11,987 bases of DNA from Candidatus Bathyarchaeota archaeon (GCA_020344435.1 CP070826.1:922352-934338); one strand, 5' to 3'; counted from the stretch's first letter, positions 1 to 7,818 are shown. The notes: generated from the letters alone by a model not told the origin. Numbers and translations: made by a program.

Positions 1-14
1 ATGTAGATGGGCAT
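1..14 (-). CDS. Possible 5' end of a gene leaving the left edge
   Basis: On the minus strand an ATG at 14-12 opens a frame that leaves the window after four codons (M-P-I-Y). It is preceded by GAGGG with a 6-nt spacer (plus-strand 21-25), a good Shine-Dalgarno spacing. A TATA-like CATAAAG lies on the same strand at about 64-70, a reasonable distance for a short leader. The gene would be divergent from tldD. Only the start context is visible, so no product can be proposed, and the signal could be chance. Confidence 0.3.
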
Positions 15-141
15 CTTGTTCCCTCTTTCATACAGTTGTTGTGATTCGGATTAGTGTTTTTCACCTTTATGTCTTTGGATTGATTCTCTGCAAGTATGTT
101 GTGCTCTGCATGCTTGCATCATGGGACATCAGTGTTGATAC

Positions 142-155
142 TCCTCAATTGAGGA
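142..155. promoter_or_regulatory. Perfect 14-bp palindrome upstream of tldD TATA box
   Basis: TCCTCAATTGAGGA is its own reverse complement. It ends 7 bp before the TATA-like element at 163-169, where archaeal activators (just upstream of BRE) or repressors commonly bind. The operator role is inferred from symmetry and position. Confidence 0.5.
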
Positions 156-170
156 AGTGAGCTTTATAAC
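155..170 (+). promoter_or_regulatory. BRE/TATA promoter of tldDE
   Basis: TTTATAA at 163-169, preceded by purine-rich AAGTGAG, resembles an archaeal TATA box with BRE. Transcription would be expected to start about 25 bp downstream, near 193, leaving a leader of about 26 nt before the TTG start at 220. Confidence 0.5.
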
Positions 171-219
171 TCAGATTTGTCATAATCCAGAGGACTACAT
201 TGGTTTGGGGTTGAGATGA

Positions 220-1638
220 TTGTTTGACCTTTTGGAGCATGCCGTTACGACTGGAGAGAAGCTGGGAGCTAGACTTGCTGAAGCCAGATTAGACGATTTC
301 CATATTCGGGAAATACGGACCGAGATGGAAGAGGTACGTGATGTAAAGAGTATTCGCCGAGTTGGGATCGGTGTAAATGTCTACTATAAAGGAGCAACCG
401 GATATTCTTTCGAGACGAAACCAACAAAGAATGCAGTGGAAATAGCAGCGGAGAAGGCATTCAAGATAGCGAAGGCATCTTCCAAGGCAGCTGAAGTCAA
501 AGTCGATCCTGGAGAAACATCATCATATGAACAGAAGGATTTGAGCCTAGACCTCAAGAAGCATCCGAAAGCCGTTTCGTTGTCCCTGAAGAAAGATATG
601 GTTCTTAGAGCAGTGAGCGCCGCAAAGGAATATGGAACGAATATCTCGTCAATAGTAGGACTGTACGGTGAATTATCTGGCAAGAAACTATTCATGAATA
701 GCGAGCGTACAGAAGTCTCATGGTCTCCTCTTCTCGTGGACCTCCGCCTCACCGTTGTCTCAAAGCAGGGAGATCTGCTGGTGGATGGAAGTGATGGCAT
801 GGGAGGCAGCTTCGGACTTGAACTTTTCGATTCTGATCAGTACTCTCCAGAAAGATTGGGGGAGAATGCTGCAAAATGGGCAGCTGAGAAACTGAAAGCT
901 AAACCAGCCCCACCAGGAAAACATCGCGCATTGTGCGAGAATCGCCTTGTAGGAGTGCTGGCTCATGAGAGCTTCGGTCATCTAACGGAGAGCGACTTCG
1001 TGGTTACTGGTATGTCTCCACTTGCTGGAAAAATCGGTCAACAGCTAGGGTCTGAGCACGCGACAATAATCGATGAGGGTGCAATTGACACGCATCAATA
1101 CCACGGCTTCTGGTTGCCTATTGATGATCAGGGAACAAAGACATCAAGAACGATCGTCATGGACAGGGGCAAACTTCTGAATTATCTACATATGAGAGAC
1201 ACTGCCGTGGCGATGAAGGCAGGCTTCACTGGAAACGCAAGAGCAGTCAATTATACTTTTCCACCCATTGTGAGAATGAAGAACACTTACTTCTCTCCAG
1301 GTGATCTCTCGCTAGAGGAAGCGCTGGAACAACTCGGCACGGGCATATACGCCATTCGCACTCGCGGAGGACAAGCAAACATGGACGGCACATTCATGTT
1401 CAAGGCAAGGCGAGGATACTACATCAAAAACGGAGAGAAGAAGTATCCACTACGTGAAGTCACACTGACAGGTTCAATACTTGACTTTCTCAATAACATC
1501 GAAGGAGCCACAAAGGAGCGCCCGCTCTTCAGCAGCTATTTCGGAGGATGTGGAAAATCTGGGCAGTATCCCTTGCCCTGTGGTTTGGGCGGGCCGCACT
1601 TGCTTGTTCGAGAAGTTCGATTCGGAGGGGAAAAATAG
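220..1638 (+). CDS. tldD: TldD family metalloprotease subunit
   Basis: This is the catalytic, zinc-binding subunit of the TldD/TldE peptidase, 472 aa, near the family's usual length. The metal motif HExxxH reads H249-E250-S-F-G-H254. The C-terminal GGCGKSGQ segment carries C444, matching the third metal ligand of E. coli TldD; a second cysteine lies at C454. In bacteria the TldD/TldE heterodimer degrades unfolded or flexible peptides, as in microcin B17 leader removal and CcdA turnover; the archaeal substrate is unknown. The start is TTG at 220, because the nearby ATG at 216 hits a stop within three codons. The Shine-Dalgarno context is weak, so an internal start such as the ATG at 325 is possible, but the N-terminal residues look like genuine TldD sequence. 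The stop overlaps the tldE start by one base, so the two are probably translated together. Confidence 0.93.
   Translation: MFDLLEHAVTTGEKLGARLAEARLDDFHIREIRTEMEEVRDVKSIRRVGIGVNVYYKGATGYSFETKPTKNAVEIAAEKAFKIAKASSKAAEVKVDPGETSSYEQKDLSLDLKKHPKAVSLSLKKDMVLRAVSAAKEYGTNISSIVGLYGELSGKKLFMNSERTEVSWSPLLVDLRLTVVSKQGDLLVDGSDGMGGSFGLELFDSDQYSPERLGENAAKWAAEKLKAKPAPPGKHRALCENRLVGVLAHESFGHLTESDFVVTGMSPLAGKIGQQLGSEHATIIDEGAIDTHQYHGFWLPIDDQGTKTSRTIVMDRGKLLNYLHMRDTAVAMKAGFTGNARAVNYTFPPIVRMKNTYFSPGDLSLEEALEQLGTGIYAIRTRGGQANMDGTFMFKARRGYYIKNGEKKYPLREVTLTGSILDFLNNIEGATKERPLFSSYFGGCGKSGQYPLPCGLGGPHLLVREVRFGGEK
1624..1630 (+). promoter_or_regulatory. Shine-Dalgarno sequence that fixes the tldE start
   Basis: GGAGGGG lies 7 nt before the GTG at 1638. 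It selects that GTG over a frame extension reaching back to 1548 and lies inside the last codons of tldD, as expected for coupled translation. Confidence 0.75.
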
Positions 1639-3005
1639 TGACACCTGAAATGGAAACGTTAGCTGATGAAATATCCTCATTAGCAGAGGATGGTGTGAAG
1701 AAGGCGCTGAGAAGAGGCGCCGACGAAGCGGAAATATTCATCTCTCATATCAACACTCTGGACGTAAGCATAAAGACGGGCATAGTAGAGGCAAGAGAAG
1801 GCGCATCTCCTGGAGTAGGAGTGCGCGTTGTGGCCGACGGAAAGGTGGGATTTGCAGCCAAAAGCGGAATCGAAGAGATTGAAGGTGTGATAGACGAGGC
1901 TTTGGCTGTTGCAAGAATCCGCCCAATCGATCCGAAATTCAAACATTTTGCCGATCCGATCTCAAAAGCCTCAAGAGATGGGATAATGGATGATGCAGTC
2001 CTAGGATTTTCTGATACTGATGCGCTTAAGGAGGTTGGCAATCTATCAAGAACTGCTTTCGAATTCGACAGCCGCATAAAATCACTGTATGGGGGAGTTG
2101 GCGTGCAGAAAGGAGTCTTTGTTATTGCTAACTCCAGAGATGTTTTTGGCTGTTCTAGGGGAGCATCAATCGGCGGAGGCATCTACTGCATTGCGATTGA
2201 TCAAGGGAAGCAGAAGACAGGGCTCGAGTCCCTAGACTCTAGACAACTCCCAGACTTCAGTGATATCGGTTCGAAGGCGGCAGATCGAGCTATAAAAGCG
2301 CTTGATGCAAAACCATTGGGCAAGTCAATCAAAACGACCATCATTTGGGAAAATATGGCAATAAGTGGGATGCTAGGGGCTATGTTGAGCTCAGCTTCGA
2401 GCGCTTCAAATGTGCAAGAGGGAAGAAGCTACTTCAAAGGAAAAATCGGCGAAAAGGTCGCAAGTGGCGAAGTCACGGTCTTTGATGACGGTCAGTTGCC
2501 AGAAGGATTACTCACATTCAAAACAGATACTGAAGGAATCCCCTGTCAAAAGACCACTTTGATTGATAGGGGTACCCTGCGCAACTATGTTTATGACAGC
2601 TACGCGGCCCTTCAAGAAGACAAGGAGAGCACAGGAAACGCAAACCGACGATGGCCAGAGCCCTTCCTCACGACCCCGACCGTCTCAACATTGAACCTTA
2701 TGACACACCCAGGTACAAACGATCTGGAAGGATTGATTGCTGAAGTTGATGCGGGTATACTCGTAACCACTATGATAATGGGCGCAGGTCATGCGAACCG
2801 TATCACTGGAGAATTCAGCATTGTCGCCCCAAACGCCTTTCTCATCAAAAACGGGGAAATAGGATATGCGCTACAACCTGTTACCGTGGCAGGTAACTTC
2901 TTCCATTCGCTGAAAAGCGTTCTGAAAGTCGGTTCAGACAGCCGAATAATGTCTTCAGGTAAGATCTCCAGTATGATCACAGAAGATTTGACAGTATCTG
3001 GATGA
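1638..3005 (+). CDS. tldE: TldE/PmbA family protein, partner of TldD
   Basis: This is the non-catalytic partner that forms the heterodimeric TldD/TldE protease, 455 aa from GTG 1638, a normal family length. It shares the TldD fold but has no HExxxH motif. Recognisable PmbA features are the N-terminal segment on self-association and substrate cleft (residues about 15-110), a C-terminal GHANRITGEFS-type stretch, then a segment of the form I-x-N-G-E-I-x-Y and V-x-V-A-G-N-F. The start is set by GGAGGGG at 1624-1630 and by the TAGTG junction, where the tldD stop TAG (1636-1638) and this GTG share one base. The frame is open further upstream to 1548, but that part overlaps the conserved TldD C terminus and should be ignored. 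It ends 42 bp from the convergent beta-helix gene. Confidence 0.92.
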   Translation: MTPEMETLADEISSLAEDGVKKALRRGADEAEIFISHINTLDVSIKTGIVEAREGASPGVGVRVVADGKVGFAAKSGIEEIEGVIDEALAVARIRPIDPKFKHFADPISKASRDGIMDDAVLGFSDTDALKEVGNLSRTAFEFDSRIKSLYGGVGVQKGVFVIANSRDVFGCSRGASIGGGIYCIAIDQGKQKTGLESLDSRQLPDFSDIGSKAADRAIKALDAKPLGKSIKTTIIWENMAISGMLGAMLSSASSASNVQEGRSYFKGKIGEKVASGEVTVFDDGQLPEGLLTFKTDTEGIPCQKTTLIDRGTLRNYVYDSYAALQEDKESTGNANRRWPEPFLTTPTVSTLNLMTHPGTNDLEGLIAEVDAGILVTTMIMGAGHANRITGEFSIVAPNAFLIKNGEIGYALQPVTVAGNFFHSLKSVLKVGSDSRIMSSGKISSMITEDLTVSG

Positions 3006-3047
3006 ACTCTCGCAAGACAGTATATTTGTATGCTGCGTCCTTAGCTT

Positions 3048-4256
3048 TCAGCCTATCCAGCTGGTTCCGTTGAAGCAGAGGTGAACCTGTGTGTTTAACC
3101 CTGAGACTTTGATGTCTGCTTCATTGTTGTTTCTGCAGATGTTGCTTGTTAGAACGTTGTAGTCTCCGCCTTCATGTTCTCGAATTCCGTAGTCTTGTGT
3201 CCTTGAGTCCTGATCGTCGAAGCAAGTATTGCCTTCAACAACACAGTTGCTCACTGATGCTCCGTCTGGTCTAATGCTGATTCCAGATTCGTCGCCGAAC
3301 AGTTGTCCGTTATCGTAGCATTCATTTCCGATGAGTGTATTCCAGTCTCCCCATCCGAAGGAGCTTGCAACCACTTCTATTCCTGAGCGTCCGTTGTGAT
3401 TGGCTCTGTTTCCAATAATTCTCATGTATTTACTATTATAGAGTTGTATACCTGATTGCCTGTTGAGGTAGACGTTACAGCCAATTATCGAGCCCGCACT
3501 GCAACTGGCCAAGACAATTCCATTTTCTTCATTTGATCCGACTTCGCAGTTTTGAATGTGGAAGTCTGATTGTGTTCTCAAGTGTATTCCTCGATAGTTG
3601 TTGCCTCTGCTCGTAACCCTATCCAACTGCGCTTCCACAGTACCCTGATTTCCGTCGAGGACGATTCCAGTGTCTCTGCAATTATAGACTGCTACATCAA
3701 TAATCCGGCATCGGATTGTCTTGGTGAAGTTTATTCCAGTTGCCCCCGCCACTCGGGTCTTGTTAGATCTGTTACCATCGACAGCAAGGTTTTTGATTAT
3801 TATGTTATAATCGCCTTTGGCAGGATCATGATTTCTTATAACTGGTTCTCTAAGTGACCTTGCGGCTGAAAGTCGAGTGCCAAGACCTTGTTTGTTCTTA
3901 TCATCCATACCTTCCCCTTCGAGGATGGTGTTGCTGTAGACAATCAGACTGCGTTCTATTGTGTAATTCCCAGCTGTGAGAAGGACTTTACCCCCTATGT
4001 CGGCGAGAGCGCCAAGCGCGTAATTGATGATTTCAGAGGCATCTGCTCCAGCGCATTCAATTTCCCCCGCGAGTCTACTCTGAGCATGGTATGTCTTGTC
4101 TCTGACAAAGATTGTGTATGTTCCATATGTAGTAGAATAATCAGTGACGAAGAGACGCGGAGAATAATAGAAGAGAAAGGTGATCCCTATGGCTACCGCA
4201 AGCAAGAAAATCGTTGAAATGGCTGTAGCGGCCTTTCTGTTAGAAACTTCAAACAT
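3048..4256 (-). CDS. Membrane-anchored right-handed beta-helix protein (NosD/pectate-lyase-like)
   Basis: 402 aa. The N terminus has a short basic stretch (N6-R7-K8) followed by one hydrophobic segment at residues about 10-30, so the rest is probably outside the cell. The K-A junction before an Ala/Thr/Ile-rich helix resembles an archaeal class III (type IV pilin-like) signal, though an ordinary signal anchor is equally possible. From about residue 70 come the pectate-lyase-superfamily opening (G-G-K-V-L-L-T-A-G-N-Y) and then repeated coils with Asn ladders and motifs such as I-x-I-x-N-C, N-x-x-x-G-I-x-L and N-x-C-x-D/N-N, typical of parallel beta-helices. Such folds serve polysaccharide lyases, C5-epimerases and carbohydrate-binding surface proteins; I cannot assign which. 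It is divergent from a polysaccharide polymerase, which supports a role on extracellular polymer. The start is ATG with weak AGGAT before it. Confidence 0.85.
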   Translation of the reverse strand: MFEVSNRKAATAISTIFLLAVAIGITFLFYYSPRLFVTDYSTTYGTYTIFVRDKTYHAQSRLAGEIECAGADASEIINYALGALADIGGKVLLTAGNYTIERSLIVYSNTILEGEGMDDKNKQGLGTRLSAARSLREPVIRNHDPAKGDYNIIIKNLAVDGNRSNKTRVAGATGINFTKTIRCRIIDVAVYNCRDTGIVLDGNQGTVEAQLDRVTSRGNNYRGIHLRTQSDFHIQNCEVGSNEENGIVLASCSAGSIIGCNVYLNRQSGIQLYNSKYMRIIGNRANHNGRSGIEVVASSFGWGDWNTLIGNECYDNGQLFGDESGISIRPDGASVSNCVVEGNTCFDDQDSRTQDYGIREHEGGDYNVLTSNICRNNNEADIKVSGLNTQVHLCFNGTSWIG

Positions 4257-4419
4257 AATCCTTGTTGATAAATGGTTTCAACGTATTTCAAGCGTGTTTC
4301 TAACCTGATAACATTCAAGAATCGGAAAGATTTGATTCCAATCTTTCACGTTCGGATTCAGATTTGGTGTTCATAACCTTTTCAAAACAGAAAACGCAAA
4401 AGTCTATCGGCTACAAGAA
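4257..4419. other. Divergent intergenic region, beta-helix gene / GT2 synthase
   Basis: This 163-bp region separates two divergent starts. No strong TATA box is evident in either direction; AACCTTTTCAAAAC at about 4376-4389 is a weak candidate for the synthase. The only clear structure is the inverted repeat at 4325-4347. Confidence 0.5.
4325..4347. repeat. 8-bp inverted repeat with 7-bp spacer
   Basis: GAAAGATT (4325-4332) and AATCTTTC (4340-4347) are exact reverse complements. They sit near the middle of the divergent region, so a protein bound here could control both the beta-helix gene and the synthase operon. It is also a weak possible hairpin. The function is inferred. Confidence 0.4.
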
Positions 4420-5574
4420 ATGATCAACGATTTCCTCAGTGTAGCGAGTATCTACACTGTGATAGTGGGCACTTATTTTGGAGTTCGATTACTCCTTCAT
4501 TTCTTCAATAAGCCATACAAGAAGCCCCATCACACCTCATCAACTCTAGCTATCCCCGTGTACCAAGAGAACCCTGAACATTTCGAAAGATGTTTAAGAA
4601 GTTGCATCGATGAAAAACCAGACGAGATTATTGTGGTAGATGATGGAAGCAAGGATCTCAAATGTTACGAAATCGCCAGTGCTTACTCGAAGACTAATCC
4701 GAGTCTGAAAGTTGTTCGCTTTGAGATGAACGCAGGGAAAAGATTTGCCCAAGCATATGCTTTTCTGGAGGCGAAAGGGGAGATTATTGTTACAGTGGAT
4801 TCTGATACGCAATTACAGAATGGTTCACTTGCAGAATTGACTAAGCCGTTTCAAAACAAGCGTATAGGCGCGGTTGCCGGATTATTGACTGCTGAGAATA
4901 GTGACGACAATGCTTTGACCAAAGTGTTGAGCATGCGTTACATCATTGCAGGTGTCTTCGAAAGGGCAGCCTATTCCTATTTTCAAGTTGTAAATTGTGC
5001 AAGTGGTCCTCTTTCTGCATACAGAAGATCTTTGATCTTGAACAACTTGCAGGCCTATATCGGTCAAGTTCACAGAGGGAAGCGATGTACTTTCGGTGAT
5101 GACCGCCATCTGACAGGTTTGATTCTCAAGAGTGGTTTCAACGTCTTCTTTCAAAAAACAGCCATGGCATACACGGTTGTCCCCAACAGATTGGGGAAAT
5201 TCGCGACTCAGCAGTTGAGGTGGAATAGAAGTTTCTGGCGTGAAAACTGGTTCAGCCTCCATTGGATGTGGAGAAGGTCCAAATATCTAACTATGGGAAC
5301 GATCATGGACTCAATCATGCCTTTCCTGTATCTAGGTTCACTATTCTGGAGTTTGTGGAATCATTATTTTTCGCTCGGTCTATTTCTGTTCGTTCCCTAT
5401 ATTGCTACTGCATCCTTGATGGCTTATATACGGCATTTTGAATATTTCAGGTTGACGAGGAAGAAGGATTACCTGATAGCTCCCATCTACGCGTGGCTGC
5501 ATACTTTCCTACTTCTTCCGATCAGTCTTTTTGCGCTGTTCACCACTAACAAGACGGGTTGGGGTACGAGATAG
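4420..5574 (+). CDS. Processive GT2 glycosyltransferase, hyaluronan-synthase-like
   Basis: 384 aa integral membrane polymerase of the GT2 family. Nucleotide-sugar binding and catalytic motifs are all present: VVDDGSKD (D74/D75), DxD as D127-S-D129, the acceptor-site G226-D227-D228-R229, and Q264-x-x-R267-W268, the QxxRW signature of processive synthases (cellulose, chitin, hyaluronan, NodC). One membrane segment precedes the catalytic domain (about 5-28) and about three follow it (about 290-365). The C terminus ends in N-K-T-G-W-G-T-R, like class I hyaluronan synthases. The expected role is to polymerise a UDP-sugar at the inner membrane face and extrude the chain. The product cannot be read from sequence: hyaluronan-like, chitin-like or another beta-linked polymer. 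The start is ATG 4420; no strong Shine-Dalgarno is seen. It lies 16 nt before the sugar dehydrogenase, consistent with an operon resembling hasAB. Confidence 0.9.
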   Translation: MINDFLSVASIYTVIVGTYFGVRLLLHFFNKPYKKPHHTSSTLAIPVYQENPEHFERCLRSCIDEKPDEIIVVDDGSKDLKCYEIASAYSKTNPSLKVVRFEMNAGKRFAQAYAFLEAKGEIIVTVDSDTQLQNGSLAELTKPFQNKRIGAVAGLLTAENSDDNALTKVLSMRYIIAGVFERAAYSYFQVVNCASGPLSAYRRSLILNNLQAYIGQVHRGKRCTFGDDRHLTGLILKSGFNVFFQKTAMAYTVVPNRLGKFATQQLRWNRSFWRENWFSLHWMWRRSKYLTMGTIMDSIMPFLYLGSLFWSLWNHYFSLGLFLFVPYIATASLMAYIRHFEYFRLTRKKDYLIAPIYAWLHTFLLLPISLFALFTTNKTGWGTR

Positions 5575-5590
5575 AGGATTTGCATCTACA

Positions 5591-7012
5591 ATGGGAATTA
5601 TGAGCCTCTCTCAAAAAGAAGTCATCAATGCCCTGAGAAAGGGCAAAGTCACAATCTGTGTTGTGGGTTTGGGGCGAATTGGGCTCCCGCAAGCAGCCCT
5701 TTTCGCCGATAGAGGGGCTCACGTGATTGGCGCTGATGTAGACCCTGCCGTGGTGGAATGTGTGAATTCAGGACGAAGCCATCTGCTTGATGAACCGGGT
5801 CTCGACAGACTCGTCATGAGCGCAACGAATAGTGGAAGACTAAAGGCTACAGTGGATACCTCTTTGGGAGTTGAAGCTGCTGACTTTGTGATAGTATCTG
5901 TGCCAACACCCATAAGTGCCAAGAGAATCCCCGACTATTCGCAGATGGAGGAAGCCTGTCACGCCATCGCCAAGACGCTCCCGAAAGATTGCTTGATTAT
6001 CATCGAGAGCACAGTTGGACCTGGAGCCGTCGAAGACTTTGTCATTCCCCTTCTGGAAGAGGAGGCGAAAATGGAAGTATGTGTTGATTTTGGCGTGGCC
6101 AGTTGTCCAGAAAGAGCTGATCCTGGAGGGCTTCTCAGGGATTTGACAACCGTCCCCAGAATCGTTGGAGGAATCAACGACAAGAGCGCCGAGATTGCCA
6201 GAGCACTCTACAGAGAGATTTTTGGCGTTGAGGTCGTGGTTGTGAGCGACCCAAAAACTGCTAATGCCGCGAAGCTAGCAGAAAACTTGTTCAGGGACGT
6301 TAACATAGCTCTGGTTAGTGAATTCGCACTTCTGTATGAGAAGTTAGGAATCGATGCAATCGAGGTCATTGATGCCTGTTCCACTAAATACAACTTCATG
6401 CCACATTATCCCAGCGCAGGCGTGGGCGGCCCGTGTCTGCCTCAAAACCCTTACTTTCTCATCTATGAAGGAATGAAAGCCGGGTACATTCCTCGCATGG
6501 TTCAGATGGCCAGACAGATTAATGATGACACGCCAAAACGCGCTGTGGCAATGGCGACCATGGCGTTGAGAAGAATCAATAAGAAGGCAGAGAGTTCAAA
6601 GATTGCAATTCTCGGTGTCACATATAAGCCCAACATCCGCGACCTGCAACATACACCTGTTGAGAAGATCTTCATCAGTCTGAAGGAAATAGGAGCTACC
6701 CTAAAGCTTTACGATCCAATGTTCAGAGACGAAGAAGTCTTTGGCAAAAGGATCTCTAGGTCGGTGGAGGAAGCAGTAAGAGATGCAGATTGCATCCTGA
6801 TAGGTACTGCTCACGACGAATTCCGCAATTTAGATTTGGATCTTCTGAGGGAGAGATGCAATATGCCCGCCGTCTTCGCCGATATCGCAAACATCTCAGA
6901 TCCCTCGATTGTTGAGGAACACGGCTTCACTTACGCAGGGATACGAAAACCCGAAAAATCATGGAGTCTTCGTGAGGAAGAAGACAGCCTGCAATGCACT
7001 GCAAGCCAGTGA
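5591..7012 (+). CDS. UDP-sugar 6-dehydrogenase (UDP-ManNAc/UDP-Glc dehydrogenase family)
   Basis: 473 aa from ATG 5591. It belongs to the UDP-glucose/GDP-mannose dehydrogenase family, which oxidises C6 of a nucleotide sugar to the uronic acid with two NAD+. It has an N-terminal Rossmann fold with G26-L-G-R-I-G31, then VSVPTP, ESTVGPG and a CPERADPG segment closest to UDP-N-acetylmannosamine dehydrogenases. The central domain carries A-K228-L-A-E-N and the catalytic cysteine in G-G-P-C282-L-P-Q-N-P. The residue four after the Cys is N286, where UDP-glucose dehydrogenase and WecC have a catalytic Asp. ATG 5591 is preferred because the longer TTG frame (5531) overlaps the synthase gene by 44 nt; GAGGA at 5574-5578 precedes it at a longish spacing, and ATG 5600 is an alternative. 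It probably supplies an activated uronic acid to the adjacent polymerase. Confidence 0.88.
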   Translation: MGIMSLSQKEVINALRKGKVTICVVGLGRIGLPQAALFADRGAHVIGADVDPAVVECVNSGRSHLLDEPGLDRLVMSATNSGRLKATVDTSLGVEAADFVIVSVPTPISAKRIPDYSQMEEACHAIAKTLPKDCLIIIESTVGPGAVEDFVIPLLEEEAKMEVCVDFGVASCPERADPGGLLRDLTTVPRIVGGINDKSAEIARALYREIFGVEVVVVSDPKTANAAKLAENLFRDVNIALVSEFALLYEKLGIDAIEVIDACSTKYNFMPHYPSAGVGGPCLPQNPYFLIYEGMKAGYIPRMVQMARQINDDTPKRAVAMATMALRRINKKAESSKIAILGVTYKPNIRDLQHTPVEKIFISLKEIGATLKLYDPMFRDEEVFGKRISRSVEEAVRDADCILIGTAHDEFRNLDLDLLRERCNMPAVFADIANISDPSIVEEHGFTYAGIRKPEKSWSLREEEDSLQCTASQ

Positions 7013-7120
7013 ATCCGAAGAAGAACCTTCGTCTCCACTTCATGCAGACAGAAGGGAGAGCTGATCATTTGTCAACAGACTTAAGTTGAACAGTACCATC
7101 AAGAAATCTGAGGCTTGGAA

Positions 7121-7783
7121 ATGGGACTAATTCCAGATGAACATAAGCAACATCTGAGAGAAGAGTTCGAGAAGAAACTGGAAGATGAAGTGAGGATAGT
7201 TGTGTTTACACAAGAGACTGAATGTCCCCTGTGCAAGCAGGCCAGAGAACTTGCACAAGAAGTCGGCACCCTCTCAAACAAAGTGAAGGTGGAAGTGTAC
7301 GACTTCGTGAAGAACAGTGATGAGGTCAAAGAATACCGAATAGACAAGGTGCCAGCAATTGCAATTCTTGGAAGAAAGGATTATGGAATAAGGTTCTACG
7401 GTCTAGCCTACGGATACGAGTTTAAACCTTTCACCGAGGCAATAATCAACGTCTCCAAAGGAGCAACAACGCTCTCAGAGGAGACCAGAAAGAAGCTTGC
7501 ATCCATCAAGAAGCCCGTGCACATTCAAGTTTTTGTATCGTTAACATGTCCTTACTGTCCGCTAGTAACCTCGTTAGCTCATCAGTTTGCATTTGAAAGC
7601 GATCTGATAAGAGCAGACATGATTGACGCCAATGAGTTCCCGCACTTGGGGCAGAAGTATGGTGTCATGGGAGTGCCGAAAACGATCATCAACGAGAAGT
7701 TCGAGTTTGTGGGTGCTGCTCCAGAAGAACTGTTTGTCCAGCAGGTTGTATTGGCGCAGAAAACATCAAAAATGTATGTTTGA
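7121..7783 (+). CDS. Protein disulfide oxidoreductase (glutaredoxin-like PDO)
   Basis: 220 aa with two thioredoxin folds in tandem, the architecture of archaeal PDO (as in Pyrococcus furiosus). The N-terminal unit has an active site C35-P-L-C38 and the C-terminal unit has C143-P-Y-C146. Each fold has its cis-proline: K-V-P-A-I near residue 80 and G-V-P-K-T-I near 186. Such enzymes form, reduce or shuffle disulfides in cytoplasmic proteins; there is no signal peptide. GAGG at 7110-7113 lies 7 nt before ATG 7121, which favours this start over the in-frame TTG at 7115. A weak TATA-like CTTAAGTT lies about 40 bp upstream. The gene is convergent with the regulator, with a 35-bp gap. An N-terminal CPLC rather than the more usual CQYC is a minor variation. 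Confidence 0.92.
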   Translation: MGLIPDEHKQHLREEFEKKLEDEVRIVVFTQETECPLCKQARELAQEVGTLSNKVKVEVYDFVKNSDEVKEYRIDKVPAIAILGRKDYGIRFYGLAYGYEFKPFTEAIINVSKGATTLSEETRKKLASIKKPVHIQVFVSLTCPYCPLVTSLAHQFAFESDLIRADMIDANEFPHLGQKYGVMGVPKTIINEKFEFVGAAPEELFVQQVVLAQKTSKMYV

Positions 7784-7818
7784 AGCGCGTGAATCCTGTG
7801 TTGCGCCCGTCTTCACAA

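Larger units (their letters stand above)
1..219. other. Leader region upstream of tldD
   Basis: I see no convincing complete gene here. Plus-strand frame 2 is open from 2 to 160 but has atypical, hydrophobic and Cys-rich composition and no good start. The stretch holds the tldD promoter, the palindrome at 142-155 and the possible divergent start at 14. Confidence 0.5.

Noticed and set aside
2..160. Open plus-strand frame at the left edge that might be the end of an upstream gene
   Set aside because: Composition is unlike the neighbouring genes, it runs through the palindrome region next to the tldD promoter, and no family is recognisable.
384..800. Minus-strand open frame of 138 codons
   Set aside because: It lies fully inside tldD, has no family signal, and is an antisense shadow.
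1548..1637. 30-codon N-terminal extension of tldE from the TTG at 1548
   Set aside because: It overlaps the conserved C terminus of TldD in another frame, while GGAGGGG sits 7 nt before GTG 1638.
1745..2182. Minus-strand open frame of 145 codons
   Set aside because: It lies fully inside tldE; low-complexity Ser/Thr/Pro composition of an antisense shadow.
3570..4217. Plus-strand open frames of 95 and 109 codons
   Set aside because: They are antisense to the beta-helix gene, whose repeat pattern clearly marks the minus strand as coding.
5531..5590. Longer start (TTG 5531) for the sugar dehydrogenase
   Set aside because: It overlaps 44 nt of the synthase gene, including its conserved C-terminal tail, and the extra residues do not resemble the family N terminus.
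7016..7031. Possible hairpin CGAAG-N6-CTTCG after the sugar dehydrogenase
   Set aside because: A five-base stem without a following T-run is too weak to call a terminator.
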